Of a DNA stretch of 64,000 nt, positions 34,559 to 43,481 are shown piece after piece. Under the pieces are notes generated by a model. The model saw nothing but the letters and a program-made list of their open reading frames with translations, was not told where the DNA came from and did no database searches. Every line of letters begins with the position of its first letter. The stretch's first letter is position 1. The stretch comes from Bin87 sp963666415 (GTDB lineage: Bacteria > Chloroflexota > Dehalococcoidia > Lucifugimonadales > UBA3495). Both the position numbers and the translations under genes were made by a program. The DNA is taken from contig CAXXPD010000003.1 in the NCBI GenBank assembly GCA_963666415.2, positions 868,001-932,000 of the forward strand, in the 5' to 3' direction.

Positions 34559-35682
34559 GCCGCGCGGCACATCTGGTCCTGGAGGACGGCACGGTGTTTA
34601 CGGGCGAGTCCTTCGGTTCTCATCGGCAGGGATGGGGTGAGGTTGTTTTCAATACAACCATGACCGGCTACCAGGAGGTGTTGACCGATCCGTCATATGC
34701 CGGGCAGCTGATTACGTTGACCTACCCGATAGTTGGCAACTACGGGATCAATCGATCGGATTTTGAGTCCCGCCGAATCCAGGCTGCCGGCCTGATCGTG
34801 CGCCAGCACTGTGATTTGCCCAGCCACAGCTCCAGCGACATGAATCTCCATGCTTTTTTGGAGGAATACGATATACCGGGCATCAGTGGAATCGACACGC
34901 GGGCGCTGACCCGCCGGATCCGCACCCGCGGCGTGATGATGGGTTTGGTTACGATAGAAGACCCGGAAACGGCGCGGCAGCAATTGGCCGCATTGCCAAA
35001 CTATGACCACCTGGATTGGGTTAGCACCGTTACTACCGCCAACGGCTACTTTTGGAATGGCCTTGACGAATCGGTCGGCTACCCCAGCAAGCCGGCCCCC
35101 GCCGGTGTTCGCCGCATTCTGGTTACCGACGCTGGTTTGAAGTACAACATTCTCAGGTTGTTGCAGATTCGTGGCTGCGAGGTGATTGCGGTCCCCGCAA
35201 CCACACCCGCTGCCGATATCCTGGCCATGCACCCCGCCGGCGTGCTGCTGTCGCCGGGTCCCGGCGACCCGGAGCTGCTGGGAGGTATTGTGAACAATGT
35301 TCGACAACTGTTGGGCAAGGTTCCGATGATGGGAATTTGCCTGGGTCACCAGCTGGCAGCACGGGCGCTGGGAGCGCGTACCTACAAGTTGAAATTCGGG
35401 CATCGGGGCGGAAACCATCCCGTCAAGGACCTGAACACCGGCCAGGTACATATCACCGCGCAAAATCACGGGTATTCCGTGGATGCGGAAAATTTGCCGG
35501 CCGGGCTGGAAGTGTCTCACCTCAATCTCAACGACAACACGGTGGAGGGATTGGTGCACCGTGATCTGCCCCTGTTTACCATTCAGTACCACTCCGAGGC
35601 GTCGCCGGGCCCACAGGACAACGAGTATTTGTTCGACCGATTCCTGCGAATGATCGACGACGCCAATTTGAAGAGTTACTGA
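34555..35682 (+). CDS. carA: carbamoyl-phosphate synthase small subunit
   Basis: 375 residues. Glutaminase that feeds ammonia to CarB. N-terminal CPSase_sm domain: LEDGTVFTGESFG and FNTTMTGYQEVLTDPSYAGQ. C-terminal class I amidotransferase: SPGPGDPELLGG, nucleophile Cys in GICLGHQLAARALG, and His-Glu in YHSEASPGPQDN. GTG start overlaps pyrC (GTGA), with GGGGG upstream. Confidence 0.96.
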   Translation: MSRAAHLVLEDGTVFTGESFGSHRQGWGEVVFNTTMTGYQEVLTDPSYAGQLITLTYPIVGNYGINRSDFESRRIQAAGLIVRQHCDLPSHSSSDMNLHAFLEEYDIPGISGIDTRALTRRIRTRGVMMGLVTIEDPETARQQLAALPNYDHLDWVSTVTTANGYFWNGLDESVGYPSKPAPAGVRRILVTDAGLKYNILRLLQIRGCEVIAVPATTPAADILAMHPAGVLLSPGPGDPELLGGIVNNVRQLLGKVPMMGICLGHQLAARALGARTYKLKFGHRGGNHPVKDLNTGQVHITAQNHGYSVDAENLPAGLEVSHLNLNDNTVEGLVHRDLPLFTIQYHSEASPGPQDNEYLFDRFLRMIDDANLKSY

Positions 35683-35731
35683 TGACATATAGGCGCTTCT
35701 CCCCGACGACACCCCATACGACTCCGCTCGG

Positions 35732-38700
35732 TTGATAACTACATTGACGACTACATCCAAACCCCAAAAAGTTCTGGTCATTGGTTCCGGGCCAATCGTT
35801 ATTGGTCAGGCCGCCGAATTTGATTACGCTGGCACCCAGGCGTGCAAAGCCCTGCGGGAAGAGGGTGTAATCACGGTGCTGGTGAACTCCAACCCGGCCA
35901 CCATCATGACTGACCGCGAGATAGCGGATCGCGTGTACATTGAACCACTCACCGTGCCGGTGCTGGAACGCATCATCGCCATCGAGCGACCCGACGGCAT
36001 ACTACCCACGCTTGGTGGGCAGACGGGACTCAATCTGGCGGTCGAACTGGCGGAGGCCGGTGTGCTGGACCGCTATGGGGTGCGGTTGTTGGGGACTTCT
36101 CTGGACACCATTCGCAAGTCGGAAGACCGGGATTACTTCCGCCGCTTTTTGACCGAAATCGGCGAACCGATGCCACCGAACCGCACGGTTTCAAACTGGG
36201 CCGAAGCTCGGGAATATGTGGAGGAAGTAGGGCTGCCGCTGGTGATTCGCCCGGCGTACACCCTGGGAGGCACCGGTGGAGGTATCGCCAACACCGAGGA
36301 AGAATTCGCCGCCCTGGTCGACAGCGGTCTTTCCGCCAGTCCCATCAGTCAGGTGTTGCTGGAACGTTCTCTGGTTGGTTGGAAGGAGATTGAATACGAG
36401 GTAATTCGAGACGGAGCCGACAACTGCATAACTGTGTGCAACATGGAGAATCTGGATCCCATGGGCGCGCACACCGGCGACAGCATTGTCGTAGCGCCCA
36501 GCCAGACGCTGACCGACAAAGAGTACCAGATGCTCCGCACGGCCAGCCTCAAAATCATCAGAGGCCTGGGGATTGAAGGCGGATGCAACATCCAGTTGGC
36601 AACACGGCCCCATCCGGATGCCATGCGAGCGCGTCCCAGCGACTGGGACGCCGATTCGGATTATTACGTCATCGAAGTCAATCCGAGGGTCAGTCGGTCG
36701 TCGGCGCTGGCCAGCAAGGCAACCGGATATCCCATCGCCCGGGTTTCCGCGAAAATCGCCGTGGGCAAGCGGCTGGATGAAATTCCCAACGCCGTAACCG
36801 GAACCACCAGCGCAGCTTTTGAACCGGCGTTGGACTACTGCGTGGTAAAAATCCCCCGGTGGCCGTTTGACAAATTCCCGAACGGCGACCGCAAAATTAC
36901 CACGCAGATGAAAGCCACCGGCGAGGTGATGGCCATCGACCGGAGTTTCGAAGCCGCCCTGCAAAAAGCCACTCGTTCATTGGAACAAAGCAATTCTTCG
37001 CTGCTTTGGGAAGCCAGTGAATGGCGAGAAATGCTGGCTAGCGGCGACAAAACCCGTATTCTGCAGGAGTTGCCTTTATATCCCAATGACTTGCGACTGT
37101 GGGCGCTGACCTCGGCATTGCGTCGGGGCATCACGCGTGATGATCTGGTGGTCCAATCCAGCATCGACCCTTGGTTTATCGCTGCGTTGGAACGCATCGT
37201 AGACCAGGAACGCCGGCTGTTGGGCAACCCACTGACGACGTCCGCGCTATTGGCGTCAAAACGCCTGGGGTTCTCTGACGCCGAGATTGCCACTTTGTCC
37301 GGCTTGCTGCCAGAACAGGTGCGCCAGATGCGGATGCAATATGGCATTAAGCCGGTTTACAAGATGGTGGATACCTGCGCCGCGGAGTTCGAAGCAGCCA
37401 CCCCGTATTATTACAGCGCATACGAAACCGAAAACGAGGCGCCTCCACTGGCCGGAGCCAAGGCCGTGGTCATCGGCAGCGGCCCCATCCGCATCGGCCA
37501 GGGCATCGAGTTTGATTATTGCAGCGTCCACGCAGCCTGGGCACTGTCCGAGGCCGGCGTTTCCAGCATAATGATCAACTCCAATCCCGAAACGGTGTCG
37601 ACCGATTTCGATACCAGCGACCGGCTCTACTTCGAACCGTTGGACGAAGAATCCGTGCGCGACATCATCGACAACGAAACCGTAGGGGATGTCGCCCCAC
37701 CCTCGTTGGTGCAATTTGGCGGACAGACTGCCATCAACCTGAGCCAGTCTCTGGCGGCGGCGGGATTGCCGATCCTGGGTTCCAGCGCCGAAGCGATTGA
37801 CATTGCCAGCGATCGGCAGCGTTTCGAGCGTTTCCTGGTGAACTTGGGGATCCCCCAACCACCGGGCGCTACGGTGCAGTCCGTTGACCAGGCGCTGACC
37901 GTGGCCCAGCGCATCGACTATCCGGTGGTAGTGCGCCCCAGTTACGTTCTGGGTGGGCGAGCAATGGAAATCGTGGGTAATGCCACCGAGCTGATCCGGT
38001 ATCTCACGATCGCCACCGAGGTTACCCCGGAACGTCAGGTTTTGGTGGACCACTACATGGAAGGACGGGAATGTGAAGTCGATGCCATCTGTGATGGAGA
38101 GACGGTGCTAATTCCCGGCATAATGGAGCACGTTGAACGTGCTGGCGTGCACAGCGGCGACTCCATGGCCATCTACCCGGGGTTGAACCTTACCGACGAC
38201 GAAGTGGATACGCTCGTTGAATACACGACGCGTATCGGCCTGGCGTTGGGTGTACGCGGATTGATGAACATTCAGTTCGTGCTGCAGGGCGGCAACGCTT
38301 ACCGAAGTCCAAGCACGCGTCAAAACGGGCCGACTGAACCCACCACCGTTTATGTCCTGGAAGTGAATCCGAGGGCCAGTCGGACCATCCCGTTCATCTC
38401 CAAGGTCACTGGCGTGCCGGTGGCCAAGCTGGCAACCCGCGTGATGCTCGGCTCAACTCTGCGGGAGTTGGGCTACGAAGGCGGACTCTGGCCGAAGCAA
38501 CGGTTGGTCGGTATCAAGGCTCCGGTGTTTTCGATGTCCAAGCTGGTCGGGGTGGACTGGTATATGGGCCCGGAAATGAAATCCACCGGCGAAGTTATGG
38601 GAGTGGATCGGGATTTCGCCTCTGCGTTGACAAAGGCGCTGCAGGCCGCCAGCATCAACCTGTCGCCCGGGATGGGGGTATTGCTGAGCATATCGGACCA

Positions 38701-39076
38701 GACCAAGGCCCATGCCCTGCCGTTGGTTCGAGGTCTGGCAGCTGCCGATTGCCGTCTTTACGCTACGGAGGGCACGGCGGCGATGATCCGAGCGTTGGGC
38801 TTGCCGGTAACAACGATTACCAAGCGCATCGGCGACGGTTCGCGCGACGTGCTGGATGTGATCAACGACGGAACTGTAGGCGCGGTGGTAAACACGCTTT
38901 CCGGCGACACCTCGGTCATGGAAGATGGGTTCTACATTCGTCGGGCAGCCGTGGAACGGCGAATTCCGTGTTTCACATCGCTGGATACTGCCCGGGCCGC
39001 GATGGAAAGTATGCTCAGCGGGTTGGATAACTACAGCGTCATGACCACCGACGAATATCTGAATCCGCCGAAGTAG
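35732..39076 (+). CDS. carB: carbamoyl-phosphate synthase large subunit
   Basis: 1114 residues with two internally repeated ATP-grasp halves and a C-terminal MGS-like allosteric domain. Each half opens with the same motif: VLVIGSGPIVIGQAAEFDYA and AVVIGSGPIRIGQGIEFDYC. ATP-grasp tells include RPAYTLGGTGGGIAN and RPSYVLGGRAMEIV, with EVNPR motifs in both halves. Makes carbamoyl phosphate from bicarbonate, ATP and ammonia from CarA. TTG start (alternative TTG 12 nt on), no strong ribosome site; 49-nt gap after carA. Last gene of the pyr operon here. Confidence 0.96.
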   Translation: MITTLTTTSKPQKVLVIGSGPIVIGQAAEFDYAGTQACKALREEGVITVLVNSNPATIMTDREIADRVYIEPLTVPVLERIIAIERPDGILPTLGGQTGLNLAVELAEAGVLDRYGVRLLGTSLDTIRKSEDRDYFRRFLTEIGEPMPPNRTVSNWAEAREYVEEVGLPLVIRPAYTLGGTGGGIANTEEEFAALVDSGLSASPISQVLLERSLVGWKEIEYEVIRDGADNCITVCNMENLDPMGAHTGDSIVVAPSQTLTDKEYQMLRTASLKIIRGLGIEGGCNIQLATRPHPDAMRARPSDWDADSDYYVIEVNPRVSRSSALASKATGYPIARVSAKIAVGKRLDEIPNAVTGTTSAAFEPALDYCVVKIPRWPFDKFPNGDRKITTQMKATGEVMAIDRSFEAALQKATRSLEQSNSSLLWEASEWREMLASGDKTRILQELPLYPNDLRLWALTSALRRGITRDDLVVQSSIDPWFIAALERIVDQERRLLGNPLTTSALLASKRLGFSDAEIATLSGLLPEQVRQMRMQYGIKPVYKMVDTCAAEFEAATPYYYSAYETENEAPPLAGAKAVVIGSGPIRIGQGIEFDYCSVHAAWALSEAGVSSIMINSNPETVSTDFDTSDRLYFEPLDEESVRDIIDNETVGDVAPPSLVQFGGQTAINLSQSLAAAGLPILGSSAEAIDIASDRQRFERFLVNLGIPQPPGATVQSVDQALTVAQRIDYPVVVRPSYVLGGRAMEIVGNATELIRYLTIATEVTPERQVLVDHYMEGRECEVDAICDGETVLIPGIMEHVERAGVHSGDSMAIYPGLNLTDDEVDTLVEYTTRIGLALGVRGLMNIQFVLQGGNAYRSPSTRQNGPTEPTTVYVLEVNPRASRTIPFISKVTGVPVAKLATRVMLGSTLRELGYEGGLWPKQRLVGIKAPVFSMSKLVGVDWYMGPEMKSTGEVMGVDRDFASALTKALQAASINLSPGMGVLLSISDQTKAHALPLVRGLAAADCRLYATEGTAAMIRALGLPVTTITKRIGDGSRDVLDVINDGTVGAVVNTLSGDTSVMEDGFYIRRAAVERRIPCFTSLDTARAAMESMLSGLDNYSVMTTDEYLNPPK

Positions 39077-39130
39077 CCCATTCCAGGGTTAGGCCCGGCG
39101 TATCGTAAAACCCGCCAGGGTGGTAGCAGC

Positions 39131-40084
39131 CTAGAGCGGAAGTTCCGTACCCAGCCCCAGGGCTTCGGCCCGTTCCAACACCAGCTTGGCGGCGGCCACA
39201 TCGGCGACACCGGTGCCCATGAGCTTGCAGTACACCTTGTCTTCAGTGCTTTGTCGCGCCGGAAACATGCCGGCCACGACGTGCCGCAGTTCGTGGAATT
39301 GGCTCCATTGCACCAGTCCTGAATCCACCGCGGCGGTGATGTCACCGCATTCCTGGGGGGCCTGTTCCATGGAGTCTACGAACCGCCGGTCTGCATTGGC
39401 CAGCACCGCGTCGTCCACTTCTCGGAAGCGGCGGAGCGTGGGCCCCGCGCCGATGACCGTCGTCCCAGCAGACACCCATTCGCCCTGAACGACGGGCGTT
39501 TGCGTGGCAGCGATGGCAATGACAATATCCCGATCCGCCACGGCGTCGCGATTGGTATCCACTGCGACGACGGGCAAGCCCAATTCCTGGGTCATGCGAG
39601 CGGCGAACGCGCTACGGTTTTCCGGGTTTCGGCTGTAAGCGCGCACTTCGGCCACGTTCCTGACGGCGCAAACGGCCCGCAACTGGTCGCCGGCCTGATT
39701 GCCTGTACCGACTACACCGACGGTGGCAGCATCAGGGTTGGACAGGTGCTTTACGGCCACGCCGGTGGTAGCGCCGGTACGGAGTTGCCCCAAACGGTTC
39801 GCCTGCGTATACAACAGCAGCCGCCCGGTGTCGGCGTCATACAAACTCACCTGGAAAGAATAGCCGTTCCTGGTGGACGTGAAGGTTTTGACGCCCATGA
39901 TGCTGCCGTAGTTCAGGGCTCCGCCCATCACAGCCATATAGCCACCCGGCGTAGCGACGCGTTGCCGCGTGAGGTTTACGGCATCGCCGCGACCGAAGTG
40001 CGCCTGCATCTCTTCAATTGCGGGCAGCATTTGCGCCAGATCGACGCACCGGTCGACGTCAGCATCGAGCAGAAAACGGGCCAT
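39131..40084 (-). CDS. ornithine cyclodeaminase / mu-crystallin family protein
   Basis: 317 residues. NAD-binding VGVVGTGNQAGDQLRAV (about 138-154), substrate-side RTGATTGVAVKHLS, and SAGTTVIGAGP. Family members include ornithine cyclodeaminase, alanine dehydrogenase and ketimine reductases, so the substrate is uncertain. The ATG lies 28 nt after the ferredoxin stop on the same strand. Confidence 0.87.
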   Translation of the reverse strand: MARFLLDADVDRCVDLAQMLPAIEEMQAHFGRGDAVNLTRQRVATPGGYMAVMGGALNYGSIMGVKTFTSTRNGYSFQVSLYDADTGRLLLYTQANRLGQLRTGATTGVAVKHLSNPDAATVGVVGTGNQAGDQLRAVCAVRNVAEVRAYSRNPENRSAFAARMTQELGLPVVAVDTNRDAVADRDIVIAIAATQTPVVQGEWVSAGTTVIGAGPTLRRFREVDDAVLANADRRFVDSMEQAPQECGDITAAVDSGLVQWSQFHELRHVVAGMFPARQSTEDKVYCKLMGTGVADVAAAKLVLERAEALGLGTELPL

Positions 40085-40112
40085 GGGTTTCTTGCGAGAT
40101 TACAGGTAGCGG

Positions 40113-40355
40113 TCAGGAGCTAAAAAAGCGGCGGTTGACCTGAATATATTCCCGGAAGCCAGCGGGTACGGTGAACTCGTCGAAGATTGCTGAAACCGGG
40201 CACACGGCTACGCAATATGCACAGTCGATACAATCGACAGGGTTGATATAGTACATTGGCGCATCGTCGTCGGTATGGATGCAATCCACCGGGCAAACCT
40301 CGACACACGAGGCGTCCTTGACCCCTTCGCAGGGTTGCGTAATCACGAATGCCAT
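40113..40355 (-). CDS. fdxA: 7Fe ferredoxin (FdxA-like)
   Basis: 80 residues. Cysteines follow the 7Fe pattern: C-x7-C-x3-C-P in PCEGVKDASCVEVCPVDCIH for the 3Fe-4S cluster, and C-x2-C-x2-C-x3-C-P in CIDCAYCVAVCPVSAIF for the 4Fe-4S cluster. The start ATG at 40355 has GAGG upstream. Electron carrier of the cytoplasm. Precedes the ornithine cyclodeaminase gene, probably co-transcribed. Confidence 0.9.
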   Translation of the reverse strand: MAFVITQPCEGVKDASCVEVCPVDCIHTDDDAPMYYINPVDCIDCAYCVAVCPVSAIFDEFTVPAGFREYIQVNRRFFSS

Positions 40356-40448
40356 CAGATTACCTCGACACACGGGCGTAGGATGGCGATCCATGTTCCG
40401 GTCTGTCCACGGGTCGCGACGCCCAGATGTTGCCCGTTAATGATATGC

Positions 40449-40478
40449 ATTCTGCGGTTTGTTCCGATATTTTGTCAA
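40449..40478 (-). promoter_or_regulatory. candidate promoter for the ferredoxin gene
   Basis: TTGACA (40473-40478), 18-bp spacer, CAGAAT (40449-40454) on the minus strand. RNA start near 40442, about 90 nt before the ferredoxin ATG. Confidence 0.45.
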
Positions 40479-40656
40479 GGCATATGGGCCCCATATCGCT
40501 ATTCCCAATGCTGATGAATCTTTATCGGTATCATTGGCGTGCGCACTCAAAGCCCGGTCGAATGGTGGTGCAGCCAGTCAGGTCAGGGAGCCGATGCTGG
40601 AACTGGTAACCGAACGGAGTCGAATGTTGCGGCCTGCATTGCATTATCCGTTGCGT

Positions 40657-40671
40657 TGATATAATATATCA
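40657..40671. promoter_or_regulatory. LysR-type dyad overlapping a -10 box
   Basis: TGATATA-A-TATATCA, a perfect 7+1+7 inverted repeat with the T-N11-A shape bound by LysR-type regulators. It contains a perfect TATAAT (40660-40665) and lies 57 nt before the regulator gene, which suggests autorepression. The rest of the 372-bp gap holds no gene. Confidence 0.55.
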
Positions 40672-40727
40672 GGAACCAAGCGGCAATATGTCGTTGGCGA
40701 GCCGTTGCCCTAGAAGGTGGACTACCA

Positions 40728-41687
40728 ATGGAACTACGCGAAATTATCAGTTTTTACCACGTAGCCCGCCTGCGTAGCGTATCGAAGGCTGCGCGGAAGC
40801 TGGAACTGGGTCAGCCCACGGTAACAACTCACCTCAGGAAGCTGGAGGGCGAGTTTGGAATCATCCTCTTTGACCGCATAAAGCGTCCGATACAGCTGAC
40901 CTCGGAAGGCACGCTTTTCTACGAGCTGGTAACACCCATCGTGGAGTCCATCGACACTCTGAAGACGCAAATGGATTACACGGAAGGTCGGGGTTCTTTC
41001 GTGGTCGGCGCCTACCCAGACATCGTGTCCTATCATCTACCCAGGCCGATTCGACGTTTCCGCAACCAATTCCCGGATGTGAAAATGCGTCTGGTCGCCC
41101 GGTCCTACGCTAACCTGATTCAACTAGTGAAGTCGGGAGAGCTGGATCTGGCGTTGTGCTCTGCACCCCCACCCGACGACGCATCCCTGGAATTCTCGGA
41201 GCTTTTCCACTATAACGTCGTGCTCATAACCGCCCCGAGGCACGAGTTGTTGCAGCGGGAGGAGGTCACGATTGAAGATATGGCGAAGTGGCCGCTCATC
41301 CTCAACAGTCCTGAGAGCATGAGCCGGCGACGGGTGGAACAAAAACTGCGTGAGAAGGGCGTTGCCTACGACGTAGTCCTCGAAATGGATAACACCGAGA
41401 TGATCAAACGGTACGTAGCCATCGGCATGGGCATCGCGATTGTCAGTGATTTCACACTGCACCCCGAAGATCATGACCGACTGGCCGTTGTGAGACTGGA
41501 CCACCTGTTTCCGGCGGCGAACATGGGGATCTGCACGTTGCGAGGGAAGTTCCACGGGCGAGGAGTGCGCAATTTCATCGACACGCTTTCTGAAAGCCTG
41601 TCTGGTTTCCACGCGGACCTTTGGGACTGGGACGTTGACCACGGGGGAGAGCCGGCGGCGCAGGCCATTGCCAGTGGTACTCAATAA
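40728..41687 (+). CDS. LysR-family transcriptional regulator
   Basis: 319 residues. N-terminal winged helix-turn-helix (SVSKAARKLELGQPTVTTHL, followed by LEGEFGIILFDR) and a C-terminal periplasmic-binding-like effector domain starting near residue 90. The ATG follows AAGGTGG. By overall pattern it resembles CysB/Cbl or CbbR-like members; the effector is unknown. A dyad in its own promoter suggests self-control. No divergent target lies directly upstream, as the ferredoxin gene is more than 370 bp away. Confidence 0.92.
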   Translation: MELREIISFYHVARLRSVSKAARKLELGQPTVTTHLRKLEGEFGIILFDRIKRPIQLTSEGTLFYELVTPIVESIDTLKTQMDYTEGRGSFVVGAYPDIVSYHLPRPIRRFRNQFPDVKMRLVARSYANLIQLVKSGELDLALCSAPPPDDASLEFSELFHYNVVLITAPRHELLQREEVTIEDMAKWPLILNSPESMSRRRVEQKLREKGVAYDVVLEMDNTEMIKRYVAIGMGIAIVSDFTLHPEDHDRLAVVRLDHLFPAANMGICTLRGKFHGRGVRNFIDTLSESLSGFHADLWDWDVDHGGEPAAQAIASGTQ

Positions 41688-41696
41688 ATTGATGGC

Positions 41697-41728
41697 GGCC
41701 CGAGGTTAATTAACCACGATCCCGGGCC
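41697..41728. repeat. nested inverted repeat between convergent genes
   Basis: GGCCCG (41697-41702) pairs with CGGGCC (41723-41728), enclosing GGTTAATTAACC, itself a perfect 12-bp palindrome. It sits between the ends of the LysR and HpcH genes. It may terminate transcription from both sides, though there is no T tract. Confidence 0.5.
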
Positions 41729-41820
41729 TCCATCCGTATGTAGTTCCAGAGGCGTCAGCGGTCAAAGAGGCCCGTAGCCCGGAAGCCCGTGATCTGGCAA
41801 TCCGTGGCTTTATGCGCTGG

Positions 41821-42567
41821 TTACGGCAATCGACCCAGAAAGTCAGTGCTGCCCCGCGCGACCCAACCATTCCACGACGTCATCAGGAACCTGGCTCCCT
41901 TTTCCACATAAGACGCTACGTTGTCATCGTTGACGAGGGTTCCGGCGGTTCGACCGGCGCTGACGATGCGGGCCAGGGCGTCGTCAATCGCGGCCTGAAC
42001 TTCAGGATGGCCCACGTTGCCGATGTGCCCCATGGTCTGAGACAAATCGGTTGGGGCCACGAAGAACACGTCAATGCCATCGACCTTGAGGATTTCATCC
42101 AGATTGTCCAAGGCCGTTACTTCCTCGATCAGGACGACTACCATCGTCTGGTCATTGGCCTTATGGACATAATCCGGTACGCCGAAGGATTGACGGCCAC
42201 CGAACATGCCGCGGTAACCCAGCGGGGCAAACTTCGCAGACCCTACGGCCGCTTCTGCTTCTTCACGCGTGTTGACATGAGGCAGGACCACACCCATGGA
42301 GCCCCGGTCGAGTGTGCGCGTGATGAGCCCGGCGTCATTGGCGTTGCAGCGCGTGAATGACGCCATCCCCCAAAGATCGCACGCTCGCGTCATATCGCCC
42401 AGCGTTTCCCAATCCACCGGCCCGTGTTCACATTCCATCCACACTGAATCGAAGCCCAACGGCCCCAGGAAATCGATGATTTCGCTGGACAACAACCCGG
42501 AAATACACGTCGCCGGTTGGCCCCGTTGTAGCTTATCTTTAACTGGATTTGGTCGTATTGTAGGCAC
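41821..42567 (-). CDS. HpcH/HpaI aldolase family protein
   Basis: 248 residues, class II-type TIM barrel aldolase family (HpaI, 2-keto-3-deoxy-rhamnonate aldolase, macrophomate synthase). Seen: GFDSVWMECEHGPVDWE with acidic residue and catalytic His near residue 48, then GYRGMFGGRQSFG, VVLIEEVTALDNLDEIL, and DVFFVAPTDLSQTMG. A GTG start is preceded by AGGAGG. Likely cleaves or forms 2-keto-4-hydroxy acids; the substrate is unknown. Confidence 0.88.
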   Translation of the reverse strand: MPTIRPNPVKDKLQRGQPATCISGLLSSEIIDFLGPLGFDSVWMECEHGPVDWETLGDMTRACDLWGMASFTRCNANDAGLITRTLDRGSMGVVLPHVNTREEAEAAVGSAKFAPLGYRGMFGGRQSFGVPDYVHKANDQTMVVVLIEEVTALDNLDEILKVDGIDVFFVAPTDLSQTMGHIGNVGHPEVQAAIDDALARIVSAGRTAGTLVNDDNVASYVEKGARFLMTSWNGWVARGSTDFLGRLP

Positions 42568-42716
42568 TGCAGTCCTCCTGGTGTTTGATGTGTCGGCAGT
42601 ATACCAGCAGGTGACGAGGTGGTAGTGGCGACCGCCTGGTTGGGTTCATATTGCGGAAGAAAACGGGATGGACGGTGTTCTGGAGGTGAGGTCTGGCGAC
42701 GCATCGGCCGGGTGAA

Positions 42717-43481
42717 TCAACGTTGCTGTTTGACTTCGTACCCGCGCGGCGTAACCATGCGCCCTTCGTGGACGTAGGTGTTGGAGTTGCCGATTACTAC
42801 GGTGGTGAACATATCCACGCCCAAGTTAGCGCCGTCCAGTCCACCCAGGTCGGCCAGGGATACCGCCTGCTCGGGGCGGTAGGCGTGTCGCACGATGCCC
42901 ACCGGGGTGGAGGCTGGGCGGTGGTTGAGGAAAATTTTTCTGGCGTCGTCGAGCTGATGGGTGCGCCGTCGGCTGCGCGGATTGTAGAGTACGGCTACGA
43001 AATCGCCGGCCGCGGCTGCCTCCAGGCGACGGACGATTTGCTCCCAAGATGTCAGCAGATCACTGAGGCTGATGGCACAAAAATCTTGCATCAACGGCGA
43101 ACCCAGCAAGGCGGCAGCGGATTGCAAGGCGGACACTCCAGGAACCGTCTCTACCGCCGGCTCGTTTCCGTTCCAACCGCGGTCGGTCAACACTCGGTAC
43201 ACCGGCCCGGCCATGCCGTAGATGCCGGCATCGCCGGACGAAACGACTGCAACCGTGCGGCCCGAATAGGCTATATCGACTGCCAAGGAGGCGCGTTCCA
43301 ACTCCTGGCCCAATTCCATCGAGTGCAAAACTTTGTCCGTTACAGACCCGGCAACCTGGTCGATGTAGAAACGATAACCTACGAGTTCGTCGCTATCAGC
43401 GATGGCTTCTAGCGCCGCCGGCGTCAGGTGCCCCGCGTCTCCTGGGCCCAGCCCCACCAGATACAGTTTTCCCACGCCCAT
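42717..43481 (-). CDS. cobJ: precorrin-3B / cobalt-precorrin-3 C17-methyltransferase
   Basis: 254 residues, SAM-dependent tetrapyrrole methylase; ring contraction and C17 methylation in corrin synthesis (CobJ/CbiH). N-terminal LYLVGLGPGDAGHLTPAALE, then VSSGDAGIYGMAGPVYRVL, ETVPGVSALQSAAALLGSPL and AVLYNPRSRRR, a CobJ-specific block. ATG overlaps the cbiG stop (TAATG). Confidence 0.93.
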   Translation of the reverse strand: MGVGKLYLVGLGPGDAGHLTPAALEAIADSDELVGYRFYIDQVAGSVTDKVLHSMELGQELERASLAVDIAYSGRTVAVVSSGDAGIYGMAGPVYRVLTDRGWNGNEPAVETVPGVSALQSAAALLGSPLMQDFCAISLSDLLTSWEQIVRRLEAAAAGDFVAVLYNPRSRRRTHQLDDARKIFLNHRPASTPVGIVRHAYRPEQAVSLADLGGLDGANLGVDMFTTVVIGNSNTYVHEGRMVTPRGYEVKQQR

